A stretch of DNA of 64,000 nucleotides from Sthenelais limicola (GCA_942159475.1 OW804096.1:13255871-13319870); one strand, 5' to 3'; counted from the first letter of the stretch, positions 12,512 through 23,009 are shown. Numbers and translations: made by a program. The notes: a model not told the origin generated them from the sequence alone.

Positions 12512-14846
12512 TCAATCCAGGAACATAAAATATGTGCCCTTTCTATTTCCCAATCTGTTTGATTTCCTTCGGTTAGCAGTAATGTTTACTTTCTTCTGTG
12601 TTTTTTTCGGATCTCTCTTTTTCCCTGTCTCTACCTGTACCTTAAGTTCCTCTTCCTCCTTGCTTTCTTCCTCCTCGTCACTCTCTTCTTCCTCACTTTC
12701 TTCTCCTTCCTCACTTTCCTCAATCCCGTCCTCCTCTTCCTCCTCATCACTTTCTTCTTCCTCACTCTCTTCTTCCTCACTTTCTTCTCCTTCCTCACTT
12801 TCCTCAATCCCGTCCTCCTCTTCCTCCTCATCACTTTCTTCTTCCTCACTCTCTTCTTCCTCACTTTCTTCTCCTTCCTCACTTTCCTCAATCCCGTCCT
12901 CCTCTTCCTCCTCGTCACTTTCTTCTTCCTCACTCTCTTCTTCCTCACTTTCTTCTTCTTCCTCAGTTTCCTCAATCCCGTCCTCCTCACTTTCTTCTTC
13001 CTCCTCACTATTATCGACATAGATTACCTCACACATGGCTATCTCCGGTTCATCCTCATAACAGGTGTCGTTCTCCCAGAGCTGCTCCTTGTGGTAAATA
13101 ACTGGGACATTGGTCGACTCCCAACCAGGGCATTCTGGCTCTTTCTTTTCTAAAGGGTGACAGCAGTCTTTAAAGCATGAGGTATCTCGTTGGTAAAATG
13201 TACCCCTGTATGGTACGATAGCATGTACACCCATTAGGCCTTTCAAAGGAGGAGCATCCCATTTCTCTACGTCCTTCCTCTTCCTTTCTATTTCTTTCTT
13301 TGGGATGTAGATGATGGTTGATTTTAGGTTTTCTTTTTGCAGGGAAGTCGCCAAATCTTTTGGGGATCTGATTAATATTCCTGATTTGATCATATTGTCT
13401 GCCTTAGCTTTGACAGACCCACCCACACCATCGCAGCAGCCCTTCCCATGCCCTGCCTCCAGCCAGGACCATGTGGCATGGATGTTGAACATCCTGGGGA
13501 AGTTTGCCAGCATGGCAACAATAAATCGATTCCGGTACTGGCTGGATGGGGAGTCAGAAATGAAGTGAATAGTTGTGATACCTGGAATTAATGACTTGAT
13601 GTGTGGAATGATAGATGAAATGAAAGTATACGTTGTTGGAACAGAATGAGAAATTGCATCCGAAATACAGACAAAAGATTTAACATTAGTTTCCTTGGTC
13701 GTTGGATTTGTAAAATGGCAAACAAGAGGGTGAATAGTTGCTTGATAATTGTCAAAGAAAATCCCAGCAGGTTCATCCTGATACTTCATTCCAAAATTCT
13801 CAGAGTAGTCCATGTGGATGGTGCACTCTCTACCTGGTCTGGTCGATGATCTGAGGAAAGAAGTAGCTGAGTATTGTGCGCTGACCCTCTGGCGATGCAA
13901 GAAATATGATGGATGGGATGCAATTATTGATGAAATGAATTCCTGTTTCGGTGATGTAATGTCAATCAGACGGTCTTTCTTGTAGCCTTCTACATCAATC
14001 TTCTTCCATTGTTTATAATGCATATATCGTTTCCCCTTTAGAGTTGTCTCCAGTGCTTTCTCTAGGTCTTCTGTTTTGATTGTGTCAATATTCTGTAGCC
14101 CAACACACACTGAAACTCTCCTCATATTCTCACATCGCATACAGAGGCACTGACGACGAGCAGTGTATTTGATTGTCTTGATGGTCTTCTTGTCTCGTGC
14201 TTTGCAAAAAAAAGAGCGGCTAACAGACATGTGAGGGAATCTGGTGTTGAATTTGTCATGCAAATTAAACATCGTGTTGTTCAACCCATATCGGGGTCCT
14301 GCCTGGTTGTCCCTTTTTGATGGTAGCTGGCTGCTATTCACCTCTTCTTTTAAGAAATCATTCACCATTTTCTTCTTGGCGGCCCACTCGGCCTTCTTAA
14401 CCTTTCGGTTTCGTTTTTTTGAAGAGAAGATATACTCTCGGGAGAGACTGACTCTCTTAGCTATCTTTGTCCGCTGCCCATGCTTGACCTTTCTTTTCCC
14501 TATAGTTTCCGGCATGAACAGGGATCTCTTCACTGCTGTTGGGGCCTTCTTTACTTGATCGTTGATGGTTACAAGCGTTAGTAATTCTTCCAGTTTGTCT
14601 GGAGTTGGCGTTTTTTCTATCCTTTCTAATAGTTCTCTTGCTTCTGTCTCGATGGACCCAAGACCTGGAGTTGGTTGGGGAGGATGATGGGGAAGAGGAG
14701 AGGGAAGAGTAGTAGTTCCGTTATACCTCAACTTAGATTCTAGTATATTGATTTGTTGCTCTTTTTCATCTAGGATGCTATCATATTTCCTTTTCAGCGC
14801 TCTTGTCTTTTGCATTTTGCTGAAGGGGATTGCTACCTTAAGTTTC
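12512..14846 (-). CDS. Transposase-like protein, last and main coding exon
   Basis: This exon encodes a 767-residue open frame from the methionine at 14815. The frame stays open for ten more codons to a splice acceptor ending in AAACAG at 14847, and the phase fits the exon at 16354-16483, so 14815 is probably not the true start. In 767-residue numbering: a basic, Glu/Gln-rich coiled-coil start (about 1-30), a Pro/His linker (39-50), a basic region (105-150), cysteines C204, C223, C225, C228 and C237, then HMDYSENF (D336), FISDSPSSQYRNR (D421), WSWLEAGHGKGCCDGVGG (E453, D462), a second Cys/His cluster (C547-C562), and an acidic tail (about 603-735) with three 28-residue repeats. The spaced acidic residues and HGKG-CDG block resemble RNase H-like (DDE/D) transposases. 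D336, D421 and E453 or D462 are my guess for the catalytic set. It is the only gene between the TIRs. A domesticated function is possible but less likely with intact TIRs around it. Confidence 0.8.
12637..13010. repeat. 84-bp coding minisatellite (acidic repeats)
   Basis: Units of 84 bp start at 12721, 12805 and 12889, with partial units on both sides. In the minus-strand frame each encodes 28 residues made of Glu, Asp and Ser with a DGIEESEEGEE core. The long plus-strand serine-rich frame here is a mirror of this coding repeat. Confidence 0.9.
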
Positions 14847-16353
14847 CTGTTTCAATAAATATGTGAAATACAAGTATTTAGACCATTGAAGTATCATTGT
14901 AACAATAGAATAGAAGAATTTCGGTTCTACTTTAATATTATTGTATTAGCAAATCTTTTCCTACTTGCCTTTATATATATATCCACATGTATCGGTGATG
15001 ATTTCCAATTGGTATGGTTCAATAAACAAAAACCCTCTTATAAAAATGAATGATGAATTGAATAATGATTACGATTTTTAAAAAAAATATCTCCAAATCC
15101 CCTAGTTCTTTTATTAAAAACCTCTTTTATAATAATAAATGATGACGAACAAATTCTTTTTTAAAATATGTGGTATACTTATATTTCCATTTCGTTGACA
15201 TGTTGTACAAATCGTCATCAAGGTCATAAGTAGCATAAAATTCTCTATGTAAAATTCAAGTAATATGTAGGCAATAAATACATGTAAAGATACACTATGT
15301 AATTTCTGCATAAAAATATCGAATAGCTTCAAATCAGTTTCTCCTGAGTCTTGGCATCTATGGTAGGGCCTGAAAAATTAGAACCCGTATTCAACAAACT
15401 TTCAAAGAAACAAAACTACATTGCATAAATAAGTGCTTATGAGTGCAGGTAATCATATCCTTGCACAGCAAACTGAACTTTGAATTATATCGCAGATTTA
15501 TACTTATATGATTTTGTATGAAAATGTGCTCTTGAGTGCATAGGTAATCATCTCCTTGCAGAGGAAACATGAACTTAGAACTGTATGACATCTTTATACT
15601 AATATGATTTTTTTTTATAAAATTGCGCTGGGGAGTATCAAAATAGGGTCCCAATGGTCGCTACAGTGGTGACCATAGTCCAGGCCACACAGGAAGTTTG
15701 AACGCCCAGTCACAGGAAGGGTTAATGACTGATATATTACAGTCCCTAACTAAAATCAGTTTGATACGAAAATGTTATATCATCACAGATGTTGACAACA
15801 ACAAAATGGTCAAACACCATGGAGTCCTCCATACCCTGTGTATATGATACCCTCATATGTTCCGTCACCATACTTATCTTAATATACTTATCTTATTTGG
15901 AAAAAATAACCAATTAGTATTCTATTTTTATATGTGTTTTTTTTACTTGACTCATTAAATTTAGCAAATATGTTGCAATTTCTTCTTTCTAGGGAAGTAC
16001 CCATTCTATTTTCCTTCCTTCCACATCATATTTAAAAAACGTAGGTAAATTATATATATTTTAGATGGTCAATTCTCAGAACCTAAACTTGAATAATATG
16101 GTATGTGGCGACTTTAATATAGATATTCAATAACAGTAACTTGATCACGTACTGGTCCCCACCCACTGAAAAAGTGCCAATAGTGGTACCACCTTTGAGA
16201 CCCTATCTTGATATCACCGCTTATGAGTGCATAGGCAATCATCTCCTTGCACAGGCAACATGAACTTATATTTAACATATTTATAGATAAGTTGTCGTAT
16301 AAGAATATCTTTTTGAGTGATTAGTAGACATGAAATAGGGAAATTCTTAATAC
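14847..16353 (-). other. Intron of the transposase-like gene
   Basis: The intron runs from the donor at 16353 to the acceptor at 14847 on the minus strand. It is AT-rich and holds the 93-bp repeats and a degenerate copy of the duplicated intron segment (16062-16140). Confidence 0.55.
15425..15625. repeat. Two tandem units of about 93 bp in an intron of the transposase-like gene
   Basis: Units starting GAGTGCA at 15441 and 15534 share AGGTAATCATCTCCTTGCA and following AT-rich sequence. A third unit lies at 16225-16320. On the minus strand the units stay partly open, but no donor/acceptor pair with matching phase was found, so I treat them as intronic repeats. Confidence 0.6.
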
Positions 16354-16483
16354 CTTGGTGACATTTGCACCTCTGCATACATGGCATCTGCCCTTCCATT
16401 AGGGGGAATTCCTGAGGTTGATGGTTCCTCGCCAGCGTGCCTTACTGAGGATCTCCTTTTTTCCTCCTTTTTCTTCATGACAG
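16354..16483 (-). CDS. Transposase-like gene, internal coding exon (130 nt)
   Basis: On the minus strand an acceptor (CTACATCAAG) precedes 16483 and a donor (CACCAAG then GTATT) follows 16354. The exon takes a codon split 1+2 from the exon at 16844-16958 and gives one split 2+1 to the exon at 14846, so the frame is open across all three. It encodes a lysine/arginine-rich stretch (VMKKKEEKRRSS) and then a Pro/Ser/Gly-rich linker. The basic part may bind DNA or act in nuclear import; that is inference. A spurious exon would not be expected to match phase on both sides. Confidence 0.72.
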
Positions 16484-16843
16484 CTTGATGTAGGAAATTA
16501 AAGTACGAATTTAAGCAATTGTTAGGAAACATGAATATACGACTGAAACATGAATATTTGATTGAATCAAGCAGAAATATATTACTGAAACACCCAATAA
16601 TATCGCAAGTTAAACACCAGTTATAAGCTTATGTGTTGGCGAACAAAAACATCTGCTGAAGTAAAATAAAAAAGTATCTCCCAAGACTTTCCCAGTAGTT
16701 TTATCTTTACATTATTCTTTTTAGTAACAAATCATTTGTAACATTGATCAAAGGATCATTTAGTGTTTTATAACTAAAATCTTATTCTCAGACAGTTTTA
16801 CCAAAATATTTTAAATGATTCGATTGACAATTATTGCACACAC

Positions 16844-16958
16844 CTGCTGCTTTTCTAGCACGGCTGGCTTGTTTATTGCGTTGTTGTCTCTTCCTCAATG
16901 CATCTCTTCCCTCTGACGTCATCACTTTCGGATTTTGTTTACTCCTGTCCCTGAACCG
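16844..16958 (-). CDS. Transposase-like gene, internal coding exon (115 nt)
   Basis: The acceptor (TTCTTTAG) lies at 16959-16966 and the donor is GCAGCAG followed by GTGTGTG. The exon starts in phase 0 and ends with one extra base that is completed by the next exon. It encodes 38 residues, strongly basic, including RDALRKRQQRNKQASRARKA, a pattern like a basic DNA-contact helix. The phase fits the 117-nt exons upstream (phase 0) and the 130-nt exon downstream. Confidence 0.7.
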
Positions 16959-17594
16959 CTAAAGAATCAAACTAAGATTTAAAGACGTTGATTACATCTT
17001 GAGCAGATTATTGTTTTTTTAATATTTGTATTCAGCATTTCAACATTATGTAAGAGGTACACTGTTCACAGAAGTCGTTGAGATGAAGAGATGTATTAAT
17101 TAAATCAAGAGAAAGAATATATCCAGTTCATACACAAGTAATACAATGAAGTTACCAACTCACAATAACATGCAAATAATATGTTCATACTAAGATACCG
17201 ACTCCAGGCATAGTGCCTAATCATTAATGAAACAGTTTTGATATGGTATACCGGGCCTAATGAACTGAATAAGAACTCATAAATCCTTGATATGATCTGG
17301 CATAATCATTAAAGGTAATTATCATACAAAAGCTTTAACTAAATTATGGTACACTTCACCATTTTTAACTTGCCCCAACATGACAGTAATTGAAGTATTG
17401 GTTAAAAATGATGTTATTTTGTGACGTTAGAATGAAGATAAATTAACTTTGTAAATAGTTTGGTGATTGAAATAGTAGTTGAATCCTTAGAAGCATTTGG
17501 TCAACACTGGGGCTTTGGCTGTCAACCTGTCAGCACCACATAAGTATTTCTGGTTATGAAGCTGTAAAAATTGTTTGATTGTTCATTCACCCAC

Positions 17595-17711
17595 CTGTTG
17601 CCTCAAGGTCGCCGATGCCTTGTATTGCCCTTCATTTTTGTGCTTGCCCCTGTAAACCTGGCTCCTTTTGGCATGCAGAGCCCTGTCGTGGCCTGTGTCC
17701 AGCCTGTTCAT
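17595..17711 (-). CDS. Transposase-like gene, duplicated 39-codon exon, copy 2
   Basis: The acceptor GTTATAG is followed directly by ATG at 17711, and the donor is CAACAG then GTGGGT at 17595. The exon is 117 nt, phase 0 at both ends, and encodes 39 basic residues (MNRLDTGHDRALHAKRSQVY at its start). It is nearly identical to 17934-18050. Because both copies are symmetric, either one or both can be included without a frame change, and each has its own ATG. Both splice sites are preserved in both copies. Confidence 0.68.
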
Positions 17712-17933
17712 CTATAACAAAAATTATTTATTAGGTAACGACCAATGTTGACATACTTTGGATAACTTAATAACATAGTAAAATATGATTCATATTTGGA
17801 TGGTTGATTCTCTGAATTGAAACTTGAGTGATATGATATTATGTGGTGACTTTATTATAGATATTAGTATTAAGGATAATAAACAATCACATATTAATTC
17901 CAGTAGAAATTGTTTAATTGTTCATTCACCCAC

Positions 17934-18050
17934 CTGTTGCTTCAAGGTCGCTGATGCCTTGTATTGCCCTTTATTTTTGTGCTTGCCCCTGCAAACCTGA
18001 CTCCTTTTGGCATGCAGAGCCCTGTCGTGGCCTGTGTCCGGCCTGTCCAT
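17934..18050 (-). CDS. Transposase-like gene, duplicated 39-codon exon, copy 1 (probable start exon)
   Basis: This 117-nt exon has the same acceptor and donor as 17595-17711, starts with ATG (MDRPDTGHDRALHAKRSQVC) and is phase 0 at both ends. It differs from the other copy at a few codons (for example Pro/Leu, Cys/Tyr, Lys/Glu). Translation probably starts here, since no open frame continues into an upstream exon that I can see. The likely 5' non-coding exon ends at 19147. Confidence 0.66.
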
Positions 18051-19146
18051 CTATAACAAAAATTATTTATTAGGTAAGGACCAATGTTGACAAACTTCGG
18101 ATACCTTAATATATTTAAAACGTAGTAAATTATGACTCATATTTGGATGGTTGATTCTCTGAATTGAAACTTGAGTGATATGGTGTGTGGTGACTTTATT
18201 ATAGATATTAGTATTAAAGATAATAACACATATCACATCACATCAATCACATATAAATTCCAGTACAAGATTTAGTTTACAAACATGATCATTGACCTCA
18301 TTCTTGGGAAAAGTACTCATACGCACATTATAGGGAATAGCATCCCACATCAGCTTAGACAATTTAGAAGACCCAACCAAATCTAAAGAAAAGAAAACTA
18401 CCGAAAAAAGTTGAATAAAAAGAAATGGCGGTATATGACAGTGATTACTATTATATTTACATTACATAATGTTAAACAACAAAAATCTAATCAGAATCGC
18501 CTCTTTTTAGCTTCATTGGGACAATAAATGCTGGGTTTGGTCGGTGATATGATATTAACATCCTCCATTCTGTCATTGATACGTCTAAAGATTGTCTATA
18601 CATAGCCAAAATGGGGCTCTTTTATAGGCCTACATGTTTCTTGTAAATTGACCATTATATAATGACTTATAAATTTGAAAAGGCCCAAAGCAAAGGATGA
18701 CAAGAAGAGAGAATCAACCAGATGTAATGATATATGCCCTTGTGGTGTAGCCGTAGGCGTAGGCTACATCATCAATATATTTTGAATATACAAACAGTTG
18801 TAGATAGCTGACTAGGTGTAGGCCTATTAATATTGTCCAAAAGTATATCGTTCCCCTTGTACCACCATAAAGAACAACCCCCATTGGAATGCCTGTGTCT
18901 ATTATCGAATAATTTGTGTGGGCCTATAGTAGGCCTATACTGCTATACTATGGCTATAGACCATCACAACCTAGCATGACGCCATGACTGAGTCACTGAG
19001 ACTGTGACAATATCGATTTCATAGATTTTTTACAGATTTGTGCATGGTTGATACTCTCTATATGGCATACGTAATCAGGCCCAAATCATTATCATTTTGA
19101 TGTTTTTAAACTTCATTTTATACACCTAATTTATGTTTAATCTCAC
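18051..19146 (-). other. Probable first intron of the transposase-like gene
   Basis: It is bounded by a good donor at 19146 and the acceptor at 18051. The first part repeats sequence of the next intron because of the tandem duplication. No coding sequence is seen. Confidence 0.4.
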
Positions 19147-19260
19147 CTTTTTACTCTTTTACCCGAGCAGTAGTTAGGGCGTTGTCTGCTGAATCAAACC
19201 GGATGTTGTCATAAGCGTTCTTCAGTGACTACAGGGGCGCCACTGTCGGAATTTAGTTCA
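19147..19260 (-). other. Probable 5' non-coding exon of the transposase-like gene
   Basis: On the minus strand a good donor (AAAAAG then GTGAGA) lies at 19147. Upstream is a locally CpG-containing, less AT-rich stretch, unlike most of the element. The 5' border is not visible and is set roughly. The call rests on the donor and on the need for a 5' exon before the acceptor at 18051. Confidence 0.4.
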
Positions 19261-19273
19261 TTGCTTGACACTA

Positions 19274-19311
19274 GATGTCACCGTAACGTGCCGGCACGTT
19301 ACGGTGACATC
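19274..19311. promoter_or_regulatory. 38-bp perfect palindrome in the upstream region of the transposase-like gene
   Basis: The arms 19274-19292 and 19293-19311 are exact inverse copies around GGCACGTTACGGTGACAT. The same 18-bp motif, with T for C at one site, recurs in one orientation at 19454-19471 and 19633-19650, each followed by AAACTTCCC a few bases on. The position between the probable promoter and the right TIR fits a binding site for the transposase or a host regulator; that is inference. Confidence 0.7.
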
Positions 19312-20005
19312 GTGTTTGGCGCTCTTGTGGTGCGATGATAAACAGCAGCGAAATAATTTGACTATGTATGTTTGCGCTATATGATGACTTACCTTCAGAC
19401 ATACTTTTTTTTTTCAACTCCAAATATTAAAATTTTTATTGACTAAAATGTCCGGCACGTTATGGTGACATAGAAACTTCCCAAATATATATTGTATGCT
19501 CTAATTCCGAAGTAAACTAAAATATTCAACTACATTCATTACTATATAGAAGAATACATTGAAAACTTTCTAAAACATATCTACTTGATCCATCTTGGTG
19601 TTTAAAATCCATTTTTATTCCAGTTTTACATAGGCACGTTATGGTGACATATAAAACTTCCCCAGACATTTTTGCATTGCAAGTCAACCAATGGATTATT
19701 AGAAATAGATTTTATTCAAATTTTTCGGTAGCCAGGGTCATGATATGAAATTTGAATAAACATGTAACCATGATTTGACATCATTTTTTTTTCTTTACAC
19801 ACTTTTTTTTCATAATAAGTGGGATTTTCTTTAATTTTTAGGCAATAAAACAGTGTTTTTTCCCTCTGAAATTTAAAATATTGATGCCAGATATGTAAAA
19901 GTAGGGTATTTCTGATGTATTTCATGTCGGGGAAACTGACAGAATTGATTAAAATAACTCCAGACCAAGATTTCTCATTAAAAATGCAAAAATCTTTTTT
20001 ATAGT

Positions 20006-20034
20006 CATATGTCGACCAATTGGTGGAATTGCTC
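20006..20034 (-). repeat. Right terminal inverted repeat of the 10.5-kb transposon
   Basis: This is the inverse of 9492-9520. The MITE sequence resumes straight after the ATAT duplication at 20035-20038, with its normal right end at 20039-20069. Confidence 0.9.
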
Positions 20035-20038
20035 ATAT

Positions 20039-20069
20039 GCGAATCGTACACTTTCTGATGATCTGACCC
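20039..20069 (+). mobile_element. Family A MITE, right part, split by the 10.5-kb transposon
   Basis: GCGAATCGTACACTTTCTG to GATCTGACCC, the direct continuation of 9299-9491. Confidence 0.85.
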
Positions 20070-20375
20070 ACTTTGTGTCATTATTAAAGTTGCATTACCA
20101 GCTAACATCGATCAAAAACTACTTCATTTTCCGATAGATCGTTTAGTCCCATTAAACGGTCTATGATTTTCCATTTCTTGCTTTGAAACAAGTAGGGGCA
20201 GAACATGTTTAGTTTTACGATTTTTTTCTCCACGCATCTAAAAGCATTTTGACCAGAACTTTGTAGGATTTCATTATGTTGTTTTTGCAGCGATGGTTTC
20301 TCTTATCATCGCTCGTATCGTTTGCTTTCGACCGAGTATACAACAGCAGTAGAATATTAATAATTTCAGTTCTAT

Positions 20376-20595
20376 GGGTCAGATTTTTAGAGAATGTACA
20401 ATTAACAACAGTACATATTTAGTAAAATCTGCTAAATTAGGTTGCAATTTGGTCAATACTTGGTAAATTCGGCATTGCATTGATTCTAGCAATCTGTTTG
20501 GTTAGGTTGAACATATTTTTTAACCTGATTTATGTATTAATTTTGAGTTATTTGAGTAGTGAAGGTGAATTGTACATTTTCTGGCGATTTCACCT
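20376..20595 (+). mobile_element. Family A MITE
   Basis: Left tip GGGTCAGATTTTT, right tip CTGGCGATTTCACC. Flanks are CTAT and CTAC. Confidence 0.88.
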
Positions 20596-21361
20596 CTACA
20601 GGTCAAACAATGAGGAAATGCAGTAAGTATTTCGTGTGTCGTGATAACTGAGGAGGCAGCTTTAAATGCACCTAAAATAGAATGTTCTTAGTTAGAATAA
20701 ATGTATCTAGAATCTGCTCATCATCTCACCTAATATTGTCAAGAAGAATGTAATCCTGATTGTAGACGTTATGTTATTATACTCAACAATTTATTTAATT
20801 ATAGAGATCTTATTCAAGCTTGTAATTCTTGGAAGAGATGGTAATACCATCATAATATAACGTCTTAATAACACTTAATGTCAATATTAATGAATGAGAT
20901 GACCCTTATTACTTCAAAGTATGGTTGTCCATTTGTATTGTATTTCTCAATGTGTATTCACTAGTTGAAAGACAGTTCAGTCTTCATGATTAGTATTGTA
21001 TTTTATACTCCTAACGACTTAACATAAAAATATGAGTAATTCTGGATTGTACGCGGGGAAGAAATGTAACTGCACATAGAACGATTATCCAATTTCCTGT
21101 ATAACAACTATGAAAGTCATGGAAATAAAATTCAAATCAATCAATCAAAAATGACTCAATGAAAACAAGCTACACAAATCACAGACAATGGTGACCCTGA
21201 ACCAGTGAAGCCTATTTGTCTCAACAATATTTCTCTCTAGAGTTTAAAAAAAGCGAACCAGTGCATTGTTTGAGAACTAACCCATGATTTAATGATTTTA
21301 ACCTCTGCAATTCTCTGAGGGTTGAGGCCTTGATAGACAGTCTCTGGTGACCACCACTGAT
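20596..21361. other. Gene-free stretch with a possible retroposon tail
   Basis: No open frame is seen. At about 21125-21150 AAATAAAATTC is followed by AATC units, which looks like the 3' tail of a LINE or SINE on the plus strand. The 5' limit is not visible. Confidence 0.35.
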
Positions 21362-21594
21362 GGGCAAGTCTCCAGAAAATGCACAATTGCCCTTCACAAT
21401 CCTCTCAAATAACCCATATTTAAGACAAAAATCAGGTTCAAAATACAGTTCAACATAACCAGACAGATTTATGGAATGATTACAATACAGAATACGCTCA
21501 GATATATCTAGCATTTATCAATTTTCACTCGGATTCAGCAGAATTTGATAGATGTGTAGATATGTAGATTGTGCAGTTGCTGAAAATCTGACCC
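21362..21594 (-). mobile_element. Family A MITE
   Basis: The left tip is GGGCAAGTCTCCAG and the right tip the standard type. No duplication is visible. Confidence 0.85.
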
Positions 21595-21829
21595 CACAGC
21601 TGATGCGTTGTGTGCTACTTGATACAGTGGCATGGCGATACTGAGAGACAGGGAGTTATTATTCATCACTTGTGTCATTAGTCTTAAAGGGACGTGAGTG
21701 ATGGGGACAAAGCGATGGGCCATGACCAGACTGGACAAACAGGGGTTAGCATGAGTTCACTCATTAACCCCGACCGCCAGGGCTGGCCAAACTGAAACTG
21801 AAACTGATCATGACTTGGGAAATGTGGAT

Positions 21830-22150
21830 TATTGATGCACTGTGAGAAATAGTGGTTCAATAGTCCCTCAACACTGAGGGAAATTAAGCTTCTTGCTTCT
21901 GACCGTAAAGTCCCATTAGAATGCCATTAGGACGGTAGTCGTTGACTGGGATACATTTTTTTTATCATTAATGTACTGTGAGAAACAATGGTTCTTCAGT
22001 CTATAGGCTTCTAATCTCTTCAGAGTCCAAAGGTTGACTCCAAACTGAGGGAAAGCTCCTCGCTACTGACCGCAAAGCCCCACTAGAATCCCGTTAGGAC
22101 GGTAGTGGTTTACCGGGGAAAAGGTGGATTATTAATGCACTGTGAGGAAT
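21830..22150 (-). repeat. Two tandem copies of a CTGAGGGAAAGC repeat
   Basis: Units of about 130-190 bp start TTAATGCACTGTGAG and share CTGAGGGAAA..GACCGCAAAG and CCATTAGAATCCCATTAGG phrases. Related single copies lie at about 3440-3570 and 58080-58200. Confidence 0.6.
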
Positions 22151-22153
22151 AAT

Positions 22154-22388
22154 GGGTCAGGTCTCCAGAAAATGTACAATTGGCCTTTACAAATCCTCTC
22201 AGATAACCCAAGTTTCAGACGAAAATCCGGTTCAAAATACAGTTCAACATAACCAGACAGATGTATTGAATGAATACAATACAGAATACACTCGAATATA
22301 CATAGTATTTATCACTTTTCACTCTAATTTAGCAGAATTTGATAGATGTGTATAACTGCTGATTGTGCATTTTCTGAGAATCTGATCC
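22154..22388 (-). mobile_element. Family A MITE
   Basis: Full-length; left tip GGGTCAGGTCTCCAG. The interior is of the sub-type with GATAGATGTGTA. Confidence 0.9.
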
Positions 22389-23009
22389 ATAAGAGGCAAT
22401 TGTACGATAGGATACATCTGTAATGTGCCTAGATTTGTGTTGAGGAGGAGAAAGACAACGAAAACAAACTTCTGCCGTTGCTAAACTGGTTTAGAAGCTG
22501 ATGAGAAGTCTAGGTAAAGTGATATGTGGATATACGAGGTGTAGCAAATAAAGAAGTGAGAGGGAAGTAAGAATAAAGTAGTAATATTATAGCTGGTGTA
22601 CAAAGGCTCCTTCTGGTATTAAAACATTCTTACAATGGGCGTAAAGCACATACAACTCCTACTCTAGCTACTCGTGTACGCATCGTGCGTACGCAAGGTA
22701 ATGTAATAAACATGAAGGGACTCTACCTAGATACGCTATCATAAGTAGTATAGGTAAAGTGGACATTGTGTAAGGTATTAGACATCGTATAATATAAATG
22801 TGTCACACGATGTGTCTTAGAATGTACGATAACATAAGTGTGCTTGATTATTTAAGTTCTATAACAACCAATATTATTTTCTTAATAACCCAACTCCCTT
22901 CTACATAGAATATCCCTTGCTAAGGTCGGACCTTCCTGCTTTAAGTATAATAAGTAGCATTGTAGCCTATGTATAGCAAATTCCTTCCCTAAACATTCCT
23001 TAAACAGGT
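22389..23009. other. Gene-free stretch
   Basis: No coding signal. CTTCCTGCTT, ATTCCTTCCC and ACATTCCTTAA phrases near 22895-22990 recall family E, but no ends are clear. Confidence 0.3.

Larger units (their letters stand above)
17568..18265. repeat. Tandem duplication of about 339 bp holding exon plus intron
   Basis: The segment 17568-17906 is repeated directly from 17907, including the flank before the donor, the 117-nt exon, the acceptor and about 190 bp of intron. A more diverged copy of the intron part is seen at about 16062-16140, without the exon. The event therefore duplicated a coding exon with its splice sites. Confidence 0.85.
9492..20034 (-). mobile_element. Large autonomous DNA transposon with 29-bp terminal inverted repeats
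   Basis: The two ends carry the same 29-bp sequence in inverted orientation (9492-9520 and 20006-20034), beginning GAGYAATTCCACCAATTGG and differing at one position. ATAT lies directly outside both ends (9488-9491 and 20035-20038), a likely 4-bp target duplication. The element interrupts a family A MITE. Removing it with one ATAT rejoins a MITE of 224 bp with the spacing seen in other copies, which fixes the borders independently. Inside is one spliced minus-strand gene with transposase-like features (12512-18050, 5' exon near 19147). None of the family A copies found elsewhere about once per kilobase occurs inside. A 4-bp duplication is known in groups such as Sola and Chapaev, but I cannot assign a superfamily by eye. 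The nearly identical TIRs and intact gene suggest recent activity. Confidence 0.88.

Noticed and set aside
12534..13022. Plus-strand serine-rich frame of 162 codons
   Set aside because: It is the mirror of the acidic repeat region of the minus-strand transposase-like exon.
19716..20108. Minus-strand frame of 130 codons at the right end of the large transposon
   Set aside because: It spans the TIR and the flanking MITE, so it is not a gene of either.
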